Source: Hydractinia symbiolongicarpus (Eukaryota > Cnidaria > Hydrozoa > Anthoathecata > Hydractiniidae). From it: a stretch of DNA of 64,000 nt. The stretch covers positions 27,253,828 to 27,317,827 of the forward strand of contig NC_079876.1 of NCBI RefSeq assembly GCF_029227915.1. Reading direction: 5' to 3'. Below, in pieces: positions 1 through 11,686 of this stretch. The notes below the pieces were generated by a model. The model saw only the letters and a program-made list of their open reading frames with translations. It was not told the origin of the DNA and made no database searches. The translations under genes were made by a program, and so were the position numbers. Numbering within the stretch: the stretch's first letter is position 1; each line of letters starts with the position of its first letter.

Positions 1-1162
1 TTCATCCAAATTTAATTTTAAACAACTGTAATTAATTTAAAAGAAAATCTGTTTATTCTGGCCTCATATACCTATAGAAAGTCCCAAACAATAAAAAATA
101 CTTAAAATCTAATTAATTTGTTTAAAAAAATAATTACACACTGCGCTTTTGATCCATTTTTGCAATTTTAGCATGTAATAAGGCTATTGTCTTATTATAG
201 CTAAGATGTTACAGAGGTTTCTCAGAACCCAAATAGGGTTAAGGTGTTTATTTCTCAAACTGAAATTGAAAGGGTAAAAACAAAAACAAAAAAAAAAACG
301 CATTAACTTTCCTTTGTTATGTTAGCACTTACATTTACATAAATATTTTATGTCAAATAGTAGTTGCATTACATATGCTAATCATGAATTGAAAGCCAAG
401 GCATATCTTCAAACGGATTTACACTTTTACGTCCTGTTGGTACTATTTATTCAGCACGTACATGCTGTAATTCCTATGTCATGGATAGTACTATGGCTAC
501 TAAACCACTATTATGGTAACATTTACATCTATTGTTAATATTCTTTTTCAGTTATAAATAATAATGGAAGAAGGCTTGCCTGAAGAGGAAATGCTAGCTA
601 TTTGACAAGACCTTATTTATACAAACATATCAATTTGTTATAGCCTTATTATTATAGAGATCATTATTATTTAGAGTATAATAAAAGCCAGCACAAACAT
701 TTCATACACTAACACACCCATGGACATATAAACAAACAGGAAGTACACATTTTTATTGTGATATGTAGTTCTTATTGTTAATAGTTTGTTATTTTCTTTA
801 GAAGTTGAGCAAGTTGGGAGGAAAGAGGGTATGGTTAATCTTTTATTTTATCATATTTGCTAATAATAATAATGCGATTAAAAGTTCCCATTTTTGTTAA
901 AACTTCTTTCTTTAGAAAGTACACCAGAATCAAGTGAGCACAGTATATTGTATTTTATTATTCGTTTCTTTTTAATACTTTTTCCCTCTGACTACTATAA
1001 CAGAAACAGTATTTTTCTAGACAATAAAGAAAAGGAAGTTAAAAATGCAGAAGGTGCCTGTTGTTACATAATAATAGTGTTTATATTGGGTTTTTTTGTT
1101 GTTGTAATAAATGTCCTATTTTGTCTTTTTATAGCCTTGACATATTCATCATACTTAAAGTA
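1..1162. other. AT-rich non-coding stretch
   Basis: No convincing gene is seen; the short open frames are low-complexity and match no family I know. A block at about 375-420 recurs in diverged form at about 18311-18357 (shared pattern TTGAAAGYCAAGRCAYAT), so part of this stretch belongs to the dispersed repeat family that also covers 18.3-19.4 kb. Confidence 0.5.
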
Positions 1163-1236
1163 TAGAGAATCACATCCTGGCTCCCTTTCCAAAAAGTCTT
1201 TCAATTGGTGGAAAGCACACGGGGTCAGGATTTTTG
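1163..1236. repeat. Short hairpin-ended dispersed repeat, copy 1
   Basis: About 74 bp resembling 17555-17619. Shared core elements are CCTGGC near one end, TCTTTC-AAT-GGTGG in the middle and GTCAGGATT at the other end. The ends are partly self-complementary (CATCCTGGC against GGGGTCAGGAT). It could be a tiny MITE, a fold-back element or a structured RNA gene. Neither copy is in a recognisable gene. Confidence 0.4.
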
Positions 1237-2039
1237 TGTGAAAGAAAGTAAGTAACCGCCGACGCTGGAAACACCGACGCACACCCACACCCACACCACA
1301 CAACCAATATATTAATTGCAACTTTAATTACAATAAATAACATGCACCATTTATTCTTACATTAATTTAAATTATTTGTTTTCGTGTGTTTTGTTTTTTA
1401 GTCATTTGTTCGTTCTGTACATAGATGAACTATGTAACACGGTTATTTTCCTTCTTCTATTCTAATTTTGGAGATCGCATATTTAGCTTCCTGGATCATA
1501 AAAGTTTTTTTTCCTTAAGCATCTCTGGAATTTCTGTAAAGTCAAATTATATTTTTTCCCGGTGAACCTAAAATTTTAGTCTGCTAATATGTATAAAGTT
1601 TAATTTAATTTAAGCTGTAATTGATTTGTTTTGTTATTAAAATTAGTTTAATTACAATCAGTTCAGTTATTTCATCAATATAATACTAGAATTTATCACG
1701 TACTTGAACTTGAGTTTAATTCTGGATTTAGTGAACGTTTTTCTTATAAGAAACACCTTTTTTTAAAAAAAACCACATTTGTGATTAAGTCACACGATTT
1801 AATTCTTTTATCCTCACCTTTCTCACATCATAGAGTGCCTGAGTTAAAAGACCGTTTTTTTAAGAATCCTGTTTTTTGACAATGTTTTGTAGGTAAATTA
1901 ATTAAAGATTAATTGGAGATTATTCATGAACTAAAAGTCACGGCATGTCATGCTATATCACTGCATCGCACATTTATTGGTATTGGAAAGGCTACAGCCA
2001 GGTATTTACTTTTACCTTTGTGGATGTTTGCAAATTGGA
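1237..2039. other. AT-rich non-coding stretch
   Basis: Nothing coding recognised. It holds a short CACACCCACACC tract near 1280-1300 and, near 1925-1970, a block (AACTAAAAGTCACGGCATG) that resembles 18535-18555, part of a dispersed repeat. Confidence 0.4.
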
Positions 2040-2900
2040 CTGATCCCATTATCACAAAAACTAGAGCACATTGACATTCTTTGTATGTGACGTCATCAAA
2101 ACAACCTATATGTTTTCCTTTGTTTTCTGCCTAAGTGAATTTTTCCATTGTTACCCTTCCTAAGTGGATTTTTCCACATCTGTCTGTCTGTGACTTTTGC
2201 AAAGTGGGCTATATTTTTCACATTTCTCTTTGATAAAGTCTATATAACATCGCCTATAAATTTGTTCTGTAATTTAACAAACTTTAACGGCCAAACAACT
2301 TGTACACGAGGTGGTGACGTCAATGATTTTTCACCGTGTGGGTAACTAGATACCACCTTGGACCAATTTGGATAAGTTTTCCAGATCTGGATCCCCAAAT
2401 CCATTTCGGAATGGACGGGTTGATGACGTCATCAAAAACCTTTTAACCACAATATTCTCGTAACTGCTTGTCAAAAGTACACGATCCTATACATTTTCTT
2501 GATCAGCGTTTCAAGATCTACACAATGAAGGCAGCAGGTATACATACAAACTTCTAAAAAAATTTTTTAGGGCGTTTGACTGGCCATTGCTTACGTCAGC
2601 AAAATTTTGAAACCCTTATATCTCATTAACCGCTCATCAAAAGCACATGATCATATATATTTTCTTGATCAGTGTTTTAACCTATGCACAATACAGGTAA
2701 CAAATAAACTGAATTTTGCTAAAATCTTTTGTAATTGCACTGCTGACGACTTCTAAACAACCTATTTTTCCATTGTCCTTCTGCCTAAGTGGATTTATCC
2801 ACGGGTTTTATCAACTAGTCTTTTATAATAATACAGATCTTCTGTCTGTCTGTCTGTGACGTTTGCAAAGTGGATTATGTTCTTCACAATTTTCATTGAT
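2040..2900. repeat. Dispersed repeat family, copy 1
   Basis: Diverged relative of 18600-19450. Shared blocks include TTTTTCACCGYGTGGGTAAC, CGGAATGGACGGGTTGATGA, TTTTCTTGATCAGCGTTTCA and a (TCTG)n run followed by TGYGACnTTTGCAAAGT. Several blocks occur twice inside the copy (2174 and 2845; 2490 and 2660), so the unit itself is internally repetitive. No open frame runs through it. It may be a non-autonomous element or a decayed UTR. Confidence 0.55.
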
Positions 2901-3490
2901 AAAGCCTATAAATTTGGTTTGTTACTTACCAAACTTTTGTTAAGACATTGTTTTGAACTTCGTTCGCGGAACGCTTTCGGCAACCGGCAGTGCCCATGAT
3001 AAACAAACGATATCGTAGAGAGCAGACGCTAAGAAGGCAGCTGAGAAAGCAGAATGTAATACGACAAATACGTGAGAAAATGACACTCTTTTTAACGATT
3101 TTTCTTGTATTTTTGATTATGTTCAGAACTAAAGTTTTATTTTGTTCATTGTATAGGTAATCGAACTTGCCAAACCAAAGAGAATCTCTTGTTTGATAAC
3201 ACATTTCCACAAATGTGTTTTCTATATGATCCACAAAACATTCCATTACTGACTACACTTGCTGTATCGCAAAGGCGATTATAAGATCAACTGAATATCC
3301 AAATTTTTTGAATTTATAACAATACTTAATTCACTGTTAATGTTACACAAGAACACTGTCTAAATCGCGATCTTGAAAAAATCACAAGGAAGCTAAAATT
3401 TTGAAGCTTCAAGTAGTACTGTGGACCAATAAACGCTAATTTGGGGCCATTTTCGGACTGGTTAGCTATAAACTGCGGACCCGCCCCTAA
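2901..3490. other. Non-coding region upstream of the BEL gag start
   Basis: No recognised gene. The reverse-strand open frame at 2926-3246 matches nothing I know. By position this could include the 5' LTR and leader of the BEL element whose gag appears to start at 3492, but I could not find a matching 3' LTR or a clear primer-binding site. Confidence 0.3.
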
Positions 3491-3491
3491 A

Positions 3492-3576
3492 ATGAGAACC
3501 ACAGAAAACGATGTAACCGATCAGTGGAATGCTAAAAAGGAACGCGTACAAGCTAAAAGAACTTACACAAGACAAG
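3492..3576 (+). pseudogene. BEL gag, N-terminal exon fragment
   Basis: ATG at 3492 opens a basic peptide of about 28 residues (WNAKKERVQAKRTYTRQ) ending at a possible GTAAAA donor at 3577. The Lys/Arg-rich start resembles the beginning of BEL gag proteins, and the next gag part lies 0.6 kb downstream past the LINE 3' end. Assignment rests mainly on position and composition. Confidence 0.4.
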
Positions 3577-3613
3577 GTAAAAATAATGCTATTCCCGCCA
3601 CTATTAAAAATAG

Positions 3614-4196
3614 ATGATTTTGAGATAACAAGACAGCAAGCTGTGATAATGGAACAGGTCTAACGACCCTTGAAGTTAAAATTGTAGAGGTTACACCCTC
3701 TAAAGATCAAAACGCAATGCAAGATCTCCCTTTTTGCAAGGATAATCTGTAGATTCAAGGTAATTGAACCAAACAACCCTCTCTACACAATACAATACGT
3801 ACAACTAACGGTCGGTACACAAAAACTGACAACATGAAAACAGAAGACAGACATAACGACAACAATACAACAAAGAATTTACTATAAAAATAAATAAATA
3901 AATATAAAACTATAAATATGAGTAGACAACCACCCGAGCGCCAGGACTTGTGAACCTGGCAGTAGCTTTCCGCATGTGTTACGGGATCCCAACACTCAGC
4001 CTTGCACGGGTAGTTGTCGCTTTGGACCAGCCATTTGCTTCGGACCAGCCGTAAGTCAGGACCAGCCTGAAGACAGTGGAGTAATGAACGTGGATGTAAA
4101 GTCACGGAAACAAGAAAGATAGAAATGAAAACCCCTTATATAGCTTCTTCGTAACATCAGGTATAGCAGGATCGTTAACCCTGTAGACTAAGTGAG
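3614..4196 (-). mobile_element. RLE/USP LINE, 5'-truncated copy L1 (3' UTR only)
   Basis: Matches 60638-61220 without net gaps and with only about nine substitutions by eye over 583 bp. Both share the same 3' boundary (ATGATTTTGAG on the plus strand), while similarity stops abruptly at 4196, the usual result of incomplete reverse transcription. It contains the TAGAGG...CCTCTA hairpin (3685-3702) shared by all copies. The apparent 116-residue open frame at 3755-4105 is UTR sequence, not a gene. It splits the BEL gag region. Confidence 0.8.
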
Positions 4197-4220
4197 TAAG
4201 ATCTCAGACAAGCTTGGATA

Positions 4221-4822
4221 GTGGTGCAGGAGAAGCACGATCAATTTGTTTCGATCTTGGCATCGGAACAGCAAGAAGCTGAAGATAATTGGATAGAGGA
4301 ACTAAACAACGTCTATTGTGCATTGGAAGAAAAAACTAATTGGTTTATTCAGAAATCAGAGGCTGAGGAACACGCAAAAAAGGAGTTAGAACGTGACAAA
4401 GAAAGGGAGCTAACGCTGAATTTGTGATAATGAAGGAGGTAGAGGATACGGTAAATTAAAGGATGAAAGTTTGTGAAGAAGTGCAACAAGAATTCATGTC
4501 GACATTAAAAGATGAGGAAGCAACCCGAGAAGAGAGTGAGCGCTTCCTTGATGCATGGAGACGCTGTAATGAACTTCGATCAGAGGCCCGTGTTTCCCTC
4601 AGGAGGCATAGGCAACAAACACATGCTAGTTCGTCTGGATTGCGTTTGGAGAGACTAAAATTTCAATCATTCAGCGGGAACTTAAGAAAGTATCCTAAAT
4701 TCAAAAGCGATTTTGTTAAATATATACTCCCCGCATACAAGACCGATCAAGCCGCGTTTGTTCTAGAATCTTACTTAAATGATAACGTTAAAGAACAGGT
4801 CGAGTCGTTAGATGACATGAAT
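4221..4822 (+). pseudogene. BEL gag (DUF1759-type) middle part
   Basis: Two open pieces (4221-4427 and 4463-4822) separated by a stop/frameshift. The first is a charged helical segment (HDQFVSILASEQQEAEDNW). The second carries the DUF1759 gag pattern: LERLKFQSFSGNLRKYPKF, then VKYILPAY and AAFVLESYLNDNVKEQVESL. This structural gag packages retrotransposon RNA. Coding sequence is cut at 4822 by the left end of a Harbinger-type element and resumes at 11687. The residues of the open frame past 4822 come from that element's TIR. Confidence 0.75.
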
Positions 4823-7600
4823 AGGGACCTTACGAAAAGCGCGACGAAGGTGAGGACGACGACGTATCTTACAAATTTACTTTAACTGAGCATGCTCGAG
4901 ATGAGTATTCCCTCATGCTACCGTTCCGTTGCAACCGCAAAGACGCAAAAACTGCCTTTGATACGTTGCAGATAGAACGTAAGTAAAATTTTGTACTTAT
5001 TTTACAATTTTAGTTCATTTTTACACTGGTTTCGATTATTAAGGTCTTCAATTCTATCGAACTTACTCATACATTGAATCTTATATATTAATTCCCTTGC
5101 GTGAGTAAAACTGTGAGTCCACGACACGGAAATCACGGGTCACTTTCTTATGACGTGGCTGTACGCTAAAATTTAACTAAAAAGATTAGGGATGTACTTC
5201 ATAGAAATCGCACATAAGGTGTAAATATATAACCCGCTGCTAATAACGATATAAATATATATACCCTTATGCCAAAAAACTCTATGTTAGCATATATATA
5301 TAGGTATCGCTACATATGAAACGGTATTAGATATTCACAAAGCATACGGACTGTTAAATGAAGTTCCTAGCATAAAACGGAAATTGTGTTTACGAAAAAG
5401 ATGGCTGTTTTGCGAAGTTCTTTTCCTCCAAATATTCTGAAAATAAAGTTCAGAAATTACTTATTTTTAAAATGTAAATTTAATTTGTTTCAAATTGTGG
5501 TTTTGACATTTTCATGTAAGAATTTGTGGGCAAAAACCTTAATCAGCATGCTAAAAGAACTGACTTTTCTTAATTTAGAATTACTAAACACAACCATTTT
5601 CTTACATTTAGTGTAAACTTTTGTGCGTATGGCTTATATTTAATACACCAAAAGAGCTACTTTGTTGATTTCAATTTTATACTCTTTGTAAGCTATTTTT
5701 TTCTTCTTTTTGACATTTTGAATTAACTTATGTAGAAGGCATATAATATACATGCATCTAAAAAAATGGAATTTTGCAAATTTCTGTTTTACCACTCAAT
5801 TTTTACATTTTATAGGTTATTTGGAACAGAATGGTATGAAATAGACCAAAATACCTGATCTTAGTTGTTTTTAATTTACAGGCTGTGTCTGTGAAACTTT
5901 AAGGGGAACATTTGTTGGAAGACAATGGTAGACATATACTGATAGAACTGATTTTTGTTGTGTTAGATGTTATATCTGAACCTTTTTGACATTTTATGTT
6001 AATTTTGCGAGGAAGGACCATATATATATACACAGAAGAAGAATTCAATTTTACACCTTGCAAGCTTTGTTTTTCTATATTTTGTATAAATTCTTACTGG
6101 GGAGGACTCCGTGCAATATATCGAAATGACTGATCCTTCTCGATTTAAATTTGATGTGTTCTAAATCGTATATAGTTTTGGAAATTTTGTGTAAGATTTA
6201 ATGGGTAAGGGCTAGATGCAATATGTCAAAAAAACTTTTTTTGTTGAATCAGAAGCACTCCCTACAACCATTCTTTTTTTACAGTTTGTGAAGCTTTTGT
6301 GAGGAAAGAGTGTATGCAATATTATCGAAATAACTGATTTTTGTTGCAAACTGTCTTTCTTAGGCATTTTGGATTAAAATATTGTTTTAAAGGGCATATG
6401 CAGTAGATATATGTACCGAAATAATTAAATTTTGCAAACTTTGATTTTGTCGTTACCTCTCATTTTTTACATTTTGATTAAACTTTTGTGGGAGACCGTC
6501 GGTATGCGAAGGACCAAAATAAGAGATTTTAGTATTATTTAGAATTTGTATTTTGTGTTGCAAAATTGGTGCAAAAATTGACATAATTGAACTTATATAC
6601 AGATTGATTGCTGTTGTTTAACATGACTCATTATGACTTATATATATATATTATGAGAATTTGTGACAGAATACTATGTGATATTTGAAATTTTGTTTAC
6701 TTTATTGATGGTAAAACAGCATGCAAATTGCTAAAAGGACTTTATTAATTATAGGTTTAAACACCGTTTTTTTGTTGGCATTTTGTCTAAAGTTTGGTGA
6801 GGAAGGACAGTATGCAATATATCAAATAATGTTTTATTGCATTATAATTTATCCTTGCAAATCCCTTTTTAACACCTTAGATAAAAATTTTTACTTAAGC
6901 AAAATTTATTGTTTATTTTTCACATTTTGTGTCAACCTTTGGCAGGGTTTGCAATAAACTAACTGATTTTAACATATACAATGAGAGAGATTTGTGTTTG
7001 ACATTGATCAGCTTTTTTGTATATATGTGGCGTTTTGAGTGATTTAAATTTTATGGGTGAGATGTATGTTAAAATGCTTTTAAAAACTTCTTTCCGAATA
7101 ATTTTCGCCTTTTTCAGATGGTCAGAACAGTAATTTTAGTAGATTTAGATTTTAAATGTCACATTATATACTGCAGTTGTTGGACACCTTTTGGTCATTT
7201 ATATAATAATGCAGATGTAAGATGCGCACTGCTGTATTGTTTGTTTTTTGATGGACATATATCTGCTACATAAACTAATTGGAATACAGTGGATTCTTCC
7301 ACGGGAAACAGCTAGTATATCATTAATTAAGTATTATTTGATTGCAAAAATTGCTACCAGCATTTTTGAAGCCGACCTAAGCTACCTCCAGCTAAAACTT
7401 TTTTGTTATTTCTGTTTAGATTATGGGGGAAAACAGTGCCCAACAACAGAGTAAAAATAGGTATATAAAAAAGTTTTTCAATTTTTTTTCTTCCATAAAG
7501 CAATCACTTGATACATGAAAGTTCAGTATATGTTTCTTTGAAATACACAGAATATGTATTTTTGAAGTTTAACCATGAGCATAATACCTGTGCTTGTTGT
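4823..7600. other. Non-coding left arm of Harbinger B
   Basis: Nearly 2.8 kb with no recognisable gene, very AT-rich. The stretch 5830-6960 is a degenerate tandem repeat (listed separately). The remaining short open frames look random. Confidence 0.5.
5830..6960. repeat. Degenerate tandem repeat, period about 100 bp
   Basis: A phrase close to GTATGCAATATATCGAAATA followed by CTGATTTTTGTT, a TTTTGCAAAC block and a CATTTTG..TAAA.TTTTGTG block recurs near 5835, 5925, 6110, 6210, 6315, 6403, 6500, 6675, 6810 and 6950. Spacing is usually 90-110 bp and the units are strongly diverged. The array lies wholly inside the left arm of Harbinger B, like the subterminal repeats some DNA transposons carry. 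Confidence 0.5.
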
Positions 7601-7804
7601 TTTCTTAGAAAAATGTGTTGGACTTCTGAGCACGAGGTAATAGCGAGCTTAAGCAAAGGGGGCGGCTGTCTTCCGCCACGGCATTGGCATCTAAAATCTC
7701 TCAATACGCAGGCGCAAAATGGAAGATTCCCTGCATTAAAACCACCGTCTTGATTTCTGGAACGTCAAAACACAAAAATCACGTACTGGAGAAAGCGTTC
7801 AAAC

Positions 7805-8620
7805 TTGTTCAAAAAAATTGGGGGAAAAACATGTAATCAGCTAAAGAAACATCTTGTAAACCTAAAGAAACTTCTTCCAAGAGAAGGTAAGCTCATGTTT
7901 TCTATGTTTTTAGATGAAAAATTCACTCTTGAGTGTGTGTTTGTTTACATTTGCATTTTTTCAAATTTCCAAATTTCATCTAAAATGAACTTTACTCCAG
8001 GCCTGCTATGAATTGGAATGAAATGCACGAAGAACTACTATGCAGAGAGATACTGATAACAGTGCCAAGCGGCGAAGCCTGGAATCTCATCGCAGAGAGC
8101 TTAAACAGCCTAGATGTAAAGCCAAAATTTCAAGTTGCTTAATGTGGGGTTCGAAAAAAATATCAAGCTCTTAAACGTTCATACCTTCAAAGGATGGCAC
8201 CTGAGGAAAAAGCAACAGGGATCTCCCCTGATGAGCCATCTGATTTGGATAAAGCACTTGCAGAAATTATAACCAAATTTAAAGAAATTGATCTAAGAGA
8301 CAGCGAAAAGGTATCTGACGAAAAGGAAAGAGCCACGGCAACGGAGATGCGAAAACAATGTATGGGGACAAAGAAACCGAAAAGCGTAAATCTAATGAAG
8401 GGAGTGATGACAAGCCAAAACGTAAAAGGCGGTCAGGTGATGAAACAATCCAATATCCTCGTGAAAAGATGGAATCAGATAGACAATTAAGAGAAAGAGA
8501 ACTGAACATAGCCCAACAACGAGAATAACACATGAAGCAGATGATTTTACAACAACAAAATAATAATCAAGCCATGTTATGTTTGTTGATGAAACAAAAA
8601 CAACAAAACAATAATAAATA
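7805..8620 (+). pseudogene. Harbinger A ORF1, Myb/SANT-like DNA-binding partner
   Basis: PIF/Harbinger elements encode, beside the transposase, a Myb/SANT-like protein that binds the ends and helps import. Here an upstream exon (about 7805-7886, donor GTAAGC) is followed from about 8001 by WNEMHEELLCREILI and AWNLIAESLNSL, then after a stop YQALKRSYLQRM, EEKATGISP and SDLDKALAEII, the usual continuation of this family. A C-terminal coiled and Gln/Asn-rich tail (MKQMILQQQNNNQ) ends near 8620. An in-frame TAA within the domain and a frameshift near 8400 make it a pseudogene. Confidence 0.7.
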
Positions 8621-9177
8621 AAAATGCTATTAATTTATTCATTCTTCTGTTTTTTTTTTCACTTCTGTTATGTTAAATGAATAGTTGATTAGATAAAAAA
8701 ATCTTCTGTTACAGTATATGATCAGTGTGTCAAGCAATCTTGGCTATGTCTTTGCTGAAAAAAAATATATTTTATTTTTTGTTTGTTTGTATTGCTTTGT
8801 TTTGCTTACTGCAAGAATAAGGATTTTCAAATTTTGATTTTTTTTATGTTTAATAAAAAAAAGTCTGAGGTGTTAGTTGGGGTATAAAATACATGAAGTG
8901 AGTACAAAAATTTTCTGTTCAACTAAAACATAATATATCTAGTTTTATATATACCTACAAATATAACACAAACCAATTTTTTTTTGTTTTATTGGGTCAA
9001 AAGAGAAAAAGAAGATTTTGACAAAAAAAATGCAAACCAAATATTTAACAATACTTTTGATTCTGTCTTTTCACTGTCCCCTATTTGTATTGATGTATAT
9101 ATTTTGTATTTCCTACTATATGTATTACACGTTTATTTACATATTGTTGATATTATTTAAGAAAGATAGTCATTTAA
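8621..9177. other. AT-rich spacer between convergent Harbinger genes
   Basis: No gene seen. The AATAAA near 8617 could serve as poly(A) signal for ORF1. The rest is T- and A-rich spacer inside element A. Confidence 0.4.
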
Positions 9178-10222
9178 ACTAGGTGGTTCGCAATCAAAAA
9201 AGTACTTACTTGATTACCATACAAGCATGTTCTGAAATTTTGTAGCAATGCACAGATCGAATACATTTTACCAACAGCACTTAGTTTCACTTTTATTTTT
9301 TTTTAAAAATCTACAAACTTAAAATAATTCAATATTTCTTTGAATGCCCATTCGACAGAAACCCTAACCTCACTCATGCTTTTATTGAAGGCTTCTTGAT
9401 CGGCGGTTAAACCTGGTGGTCTAAATGGTGCTTGCAACTGAATTCTAAGGGGATATGCTGGGTCTGCAAATATACACAACACTTGACAATTAGGACCATG
9501 TAAGTGTTGTTGAAGTTCTCTTAACAGTCCTGATTGAACTAACATAGCACTATCATGTCTTTTGCCCTCGACTGGACCAAAAGTGTGAAATTTGTCCATT
9601 AGGAATCACAACACTTTCTTGATTGCGTGAATACGTTTATGTCCATTGTATAAGACTCTTTGATTTTGTCCTGGTCGACAAACAGGTCTGACTGTACCAT
9701 CAATAAATCCCCAACAAAAGTCTAGGGCAGCACCCTTTTCGTGAATGATTCCTGCATTCTCTTCCAAAGATTGAGGGGAAACCCATGGATGATTAAATCC
9801 ACTAAGAAGTCCAGAAAAGTTCAGGTAGATGTGGTTGAGTATATGATAGTTGACAATACATAATTCTGGACTGATCTTCCAAATAAAGGGACCATATCTC
9901 CGTGTCTGATCTAGTAGGCACATAGCTTGAGAAATATACAAAGGGTTTTCAAACCATCAACTCTGCTTCTGTTGTAGCAAGATATTGTTTCAGGAATTTG
10001 TAAGAGTTCTCTCACTTCGTAAATGTGGTTTCTTTTGAAGCGAAAATTGGCAACACATTCGTCGGTGTTTAAACTTTCTAAATCGAAATGGTTATATCTC
10101 CAATAGGGAAAATCTGGATTCTTAGATTTGTTGACATTGTAGAGAAGTACAAAATCTTCAGCATTCAAGTGATTTTCTGCATGAGCAAATAAAAGAGTCT
10201 CCCTTACTTGCCTAAGATTCAT
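9178..10222 (-). pseudogene. Harbinger A transposase (DDE_Tnp_4)
   Basis: Read on the minus strand in three frames. The N-terminal part (ATG at 10222) has LYNVNKSKNPDFPYW and VANFRFKRNHI. The middle has the first catalytic Asp in CWGFIDGTVRPVCRPG with YNGHKRIHAIKK. The C-terminal part has GPVEGKRHDSAML and ADPAYPL (second Asp) and MSEVRVSVEWAF (catalytic Glu). The family cuts and pastes its own DNA with 3-bp target duplications. Frameshifts near 9930 and 9603 break it. The end (VGKMY...CLYGNQ region) decays further down to about 9178. Confidence 0.85.
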
Positions 10223-10397
10223 TTTTCTTTTCCTTTTGATCCACAGATATATACTAATAGTTGTTTGTTTACAAAGTAAGCTGCCATTATGGAATTTTGG
10301 CGCGCTTAAATTATATCCAAGGCAGCGGTATTTCTAAGGCGGCGAAGTAAATAACACCTCTGTGGCTCAAACCTCCGTCCTGCTTAAGGTCCCTAAT

Positions 10398-10970
10398 GTT
10401 TTTAAAAGAAGTTTTGGTTGCTGATTTGTTTTCGAAAAAAGATGGATCAAGAGAACGAGGATTGTGTCTTAAAGAAATTGCAGTTAATTTAAAAAAAAGT
10501 GAAAGTTATGGTTTAGAGTAGATGAAAGAGCCCTAAGAGACAAATTGAAAAAATTATTACAAACTTTTGTATGGAAGAAAAACCAAGAAGAAAAAGGTAG
10601 CGGACTTGAAATGGAACCACTAAAAATAAGGCTGAACGTTTACACACATCAGAGAGTGCAGCAAAAACTAAGAAAATTGATGAAGAAGAAAAACAGGCTG
10701 AAGATATGCGGAAAATGTCTACTGAAAGATTATCTGAAACAAGAAAACGAAAACAAGAGGGAGATTCTCAATATGAAACCCCTAAGAAACGTCTTCTGGT
10801 GGTGATACTATTGCATATTTACGTGAGAAGTCTGAAAAGGACTTCCAAATAAGACAAGACGAATTAGAATTACGAAAAAAGGAGTTGAAAGTAACCAAGG
10901 CTAGGGAACTTTAATTTCCCGATCTAATGCAATTATCAATTTACTTACAAAGTTGGCAGATAAACTTTCT
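10398..10970 (+). pseudogene. Harbinger B ORF1, Myb/SANT-like (second part)
   Basis: The domain begins at about 7612 (MCWTSEHEV) and continues from 10398 with FLKEVLVADLFSKKDG once element A is discounted. Later pieces in changing frames include KEIAVNLKKSESYG, DERALRDKLKKLL and a charged C-terminal coiled coil (YLREKSEKDFQIRQDELEL). Several frameshifts show decay. It pairs with the transposase remnant at 11084-11525. Confidence 0.7.
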
Positions 10971-11083
10971 TAACCTTCAAATTATGTATATACATAGACG
11001 AAAAGTGAAAAAAATGTTATATTATGTTAATACATTGTGTGGTATATCTTGTTACATATGTCTTTTATATCTGTATTTTGTTA

Positions 11084-11525
11084 TTATGTAAAATATTGTT
11101 CCAACAAAGGTGGGTCAAGGTTATAAAACTGTGAGATTTGATTTTTATACAAACACCCATGTGCATTTGTTAGAAGAGCACTGACTTTGTACATTTTTCC
11201 TACACTACTCAGACCAAATTTAATATTCTTCTTAAAGCCTGTATGTTTGAAAGTATTAATAATTCCACCAAACGCCCACTCAACAGACACCTTAGCAACA
11301 CTCATGCTTTTGTTGAAGTCTTTTTGTCGTTGATTCAAATTTGCTCCAGCATAGGGACTGAGCAGGTGTCTTCAAGTGGATAGGCAGGATCGCCATATAT
11401 GTGTAGTCGAAATCAGGGTTCTTAGATGTATTCAAGTCATAGAGTAAGCAAAACTCTTCATCAGTTAATAAATTTTCTGAAAAACAATAGAGCAAAGTTT
11501 CTCTAGCTTCCTTGAAGTACGGCAT
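11084..11525 (-). pseudogene. Harbinger B transposase, internally deleted
   Basis: ATG at 11525 opens the N-terminal segment (ARETLLYCFSENLLTDEEF, LYDLNTSKNPDFDY), clearly related to the start of the A transposase. About 60 codons later it jumps to the C-terminal catalytic segment (FNKSMSVAKVSVEWAFGGI, LSSVGKMYKVSALL). The central catalytic Asp region is missing. It is a non-autonomous, internally deleted copy. Confidence 0.8.
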
Positions 11526-11686
11526 ACTTTCACTTTCTGAAATGTTTGTTTACCTAATTCGCGCCATATTTCTTAGGTCGTTGTGGCGGGTTTTCGTAAC
11601 TCCAGCGAATGTTAAACACGACGCACGTTGAAAATTATGCAGAAGCGTCGTCGTCTTTTAAGCGTCGCAATTTCCGTAAGGTCCCT

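Larger units (their letters stand above)
7642..10394. mobile_element. Harbinger-type DNA transposon A, nested in B
   Basis: Left end AGCGAGCTTAAGCA at 7642; the right end, reverse-complemented, reads AGGGACCTTAAGCAGGACGG and finishes at 10394. AAT target duplications lie at 7639-7641 and 10395-10397. Removing A restores an open Myb/SANT-like frame of element B across the join, which is independent support for the boundaries. It carries ORF1 on the plus strand (7805-8620) and a transposase on the minus strand (9178-10222), converging. All genes are broken, so it is inactive. Confidence 0.8.
4823..11686. mobile_element. Harbinger-type DNA transposon B (interrupted)
   Basis: The ends are imperfect terminal inverted repeats: AGGGACCTTACG at 4823 and CGTAAGGTCCCT ending at 11686, with further pairing such as GCGACG and CGACGACG. 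An AAT target duplication flanks it (4820-4822 and 11687-11689), matching the 3-bp duplications of the PIF/Harbinger superfamily. Contents: a long AT-rich left arm with degenerate tandem repeats, a Myb/SANT-like ORF1 (about 7612-7641 plus 10398-10970), and an internally deleted transposase on the minus strand (11084-11525). Element A sits inside its ORF1. Confidence 0.8.

Noticed and set aside
894-1241. 115-residue open frame with a hydrophobic segment
   Set aside because: T-rich low-complexity translation; its end overlaps the hairpin repeat, and no family or splice support was seen.
2845-2860. TCTG repeats as a CRISPR-like or functional tandem array
   Set aside because: Only three to four short units, part of a dispersed repeat family; this is not a prokaryotic sequence.
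3755-4105. 116-residue minus-strand frame that recurs at 60779-60997
   Set aside because: Its recurrence is explained by the LINE 3' UTR; the two copies differ by changes that do not look coding-constrained.
11609-11686. Start of the 188-residue frame as a gag N-terminus
   Set aside because: The first 27 residues translate the Harbinger B terminal inverted repeat; gag resumes only after 11686.
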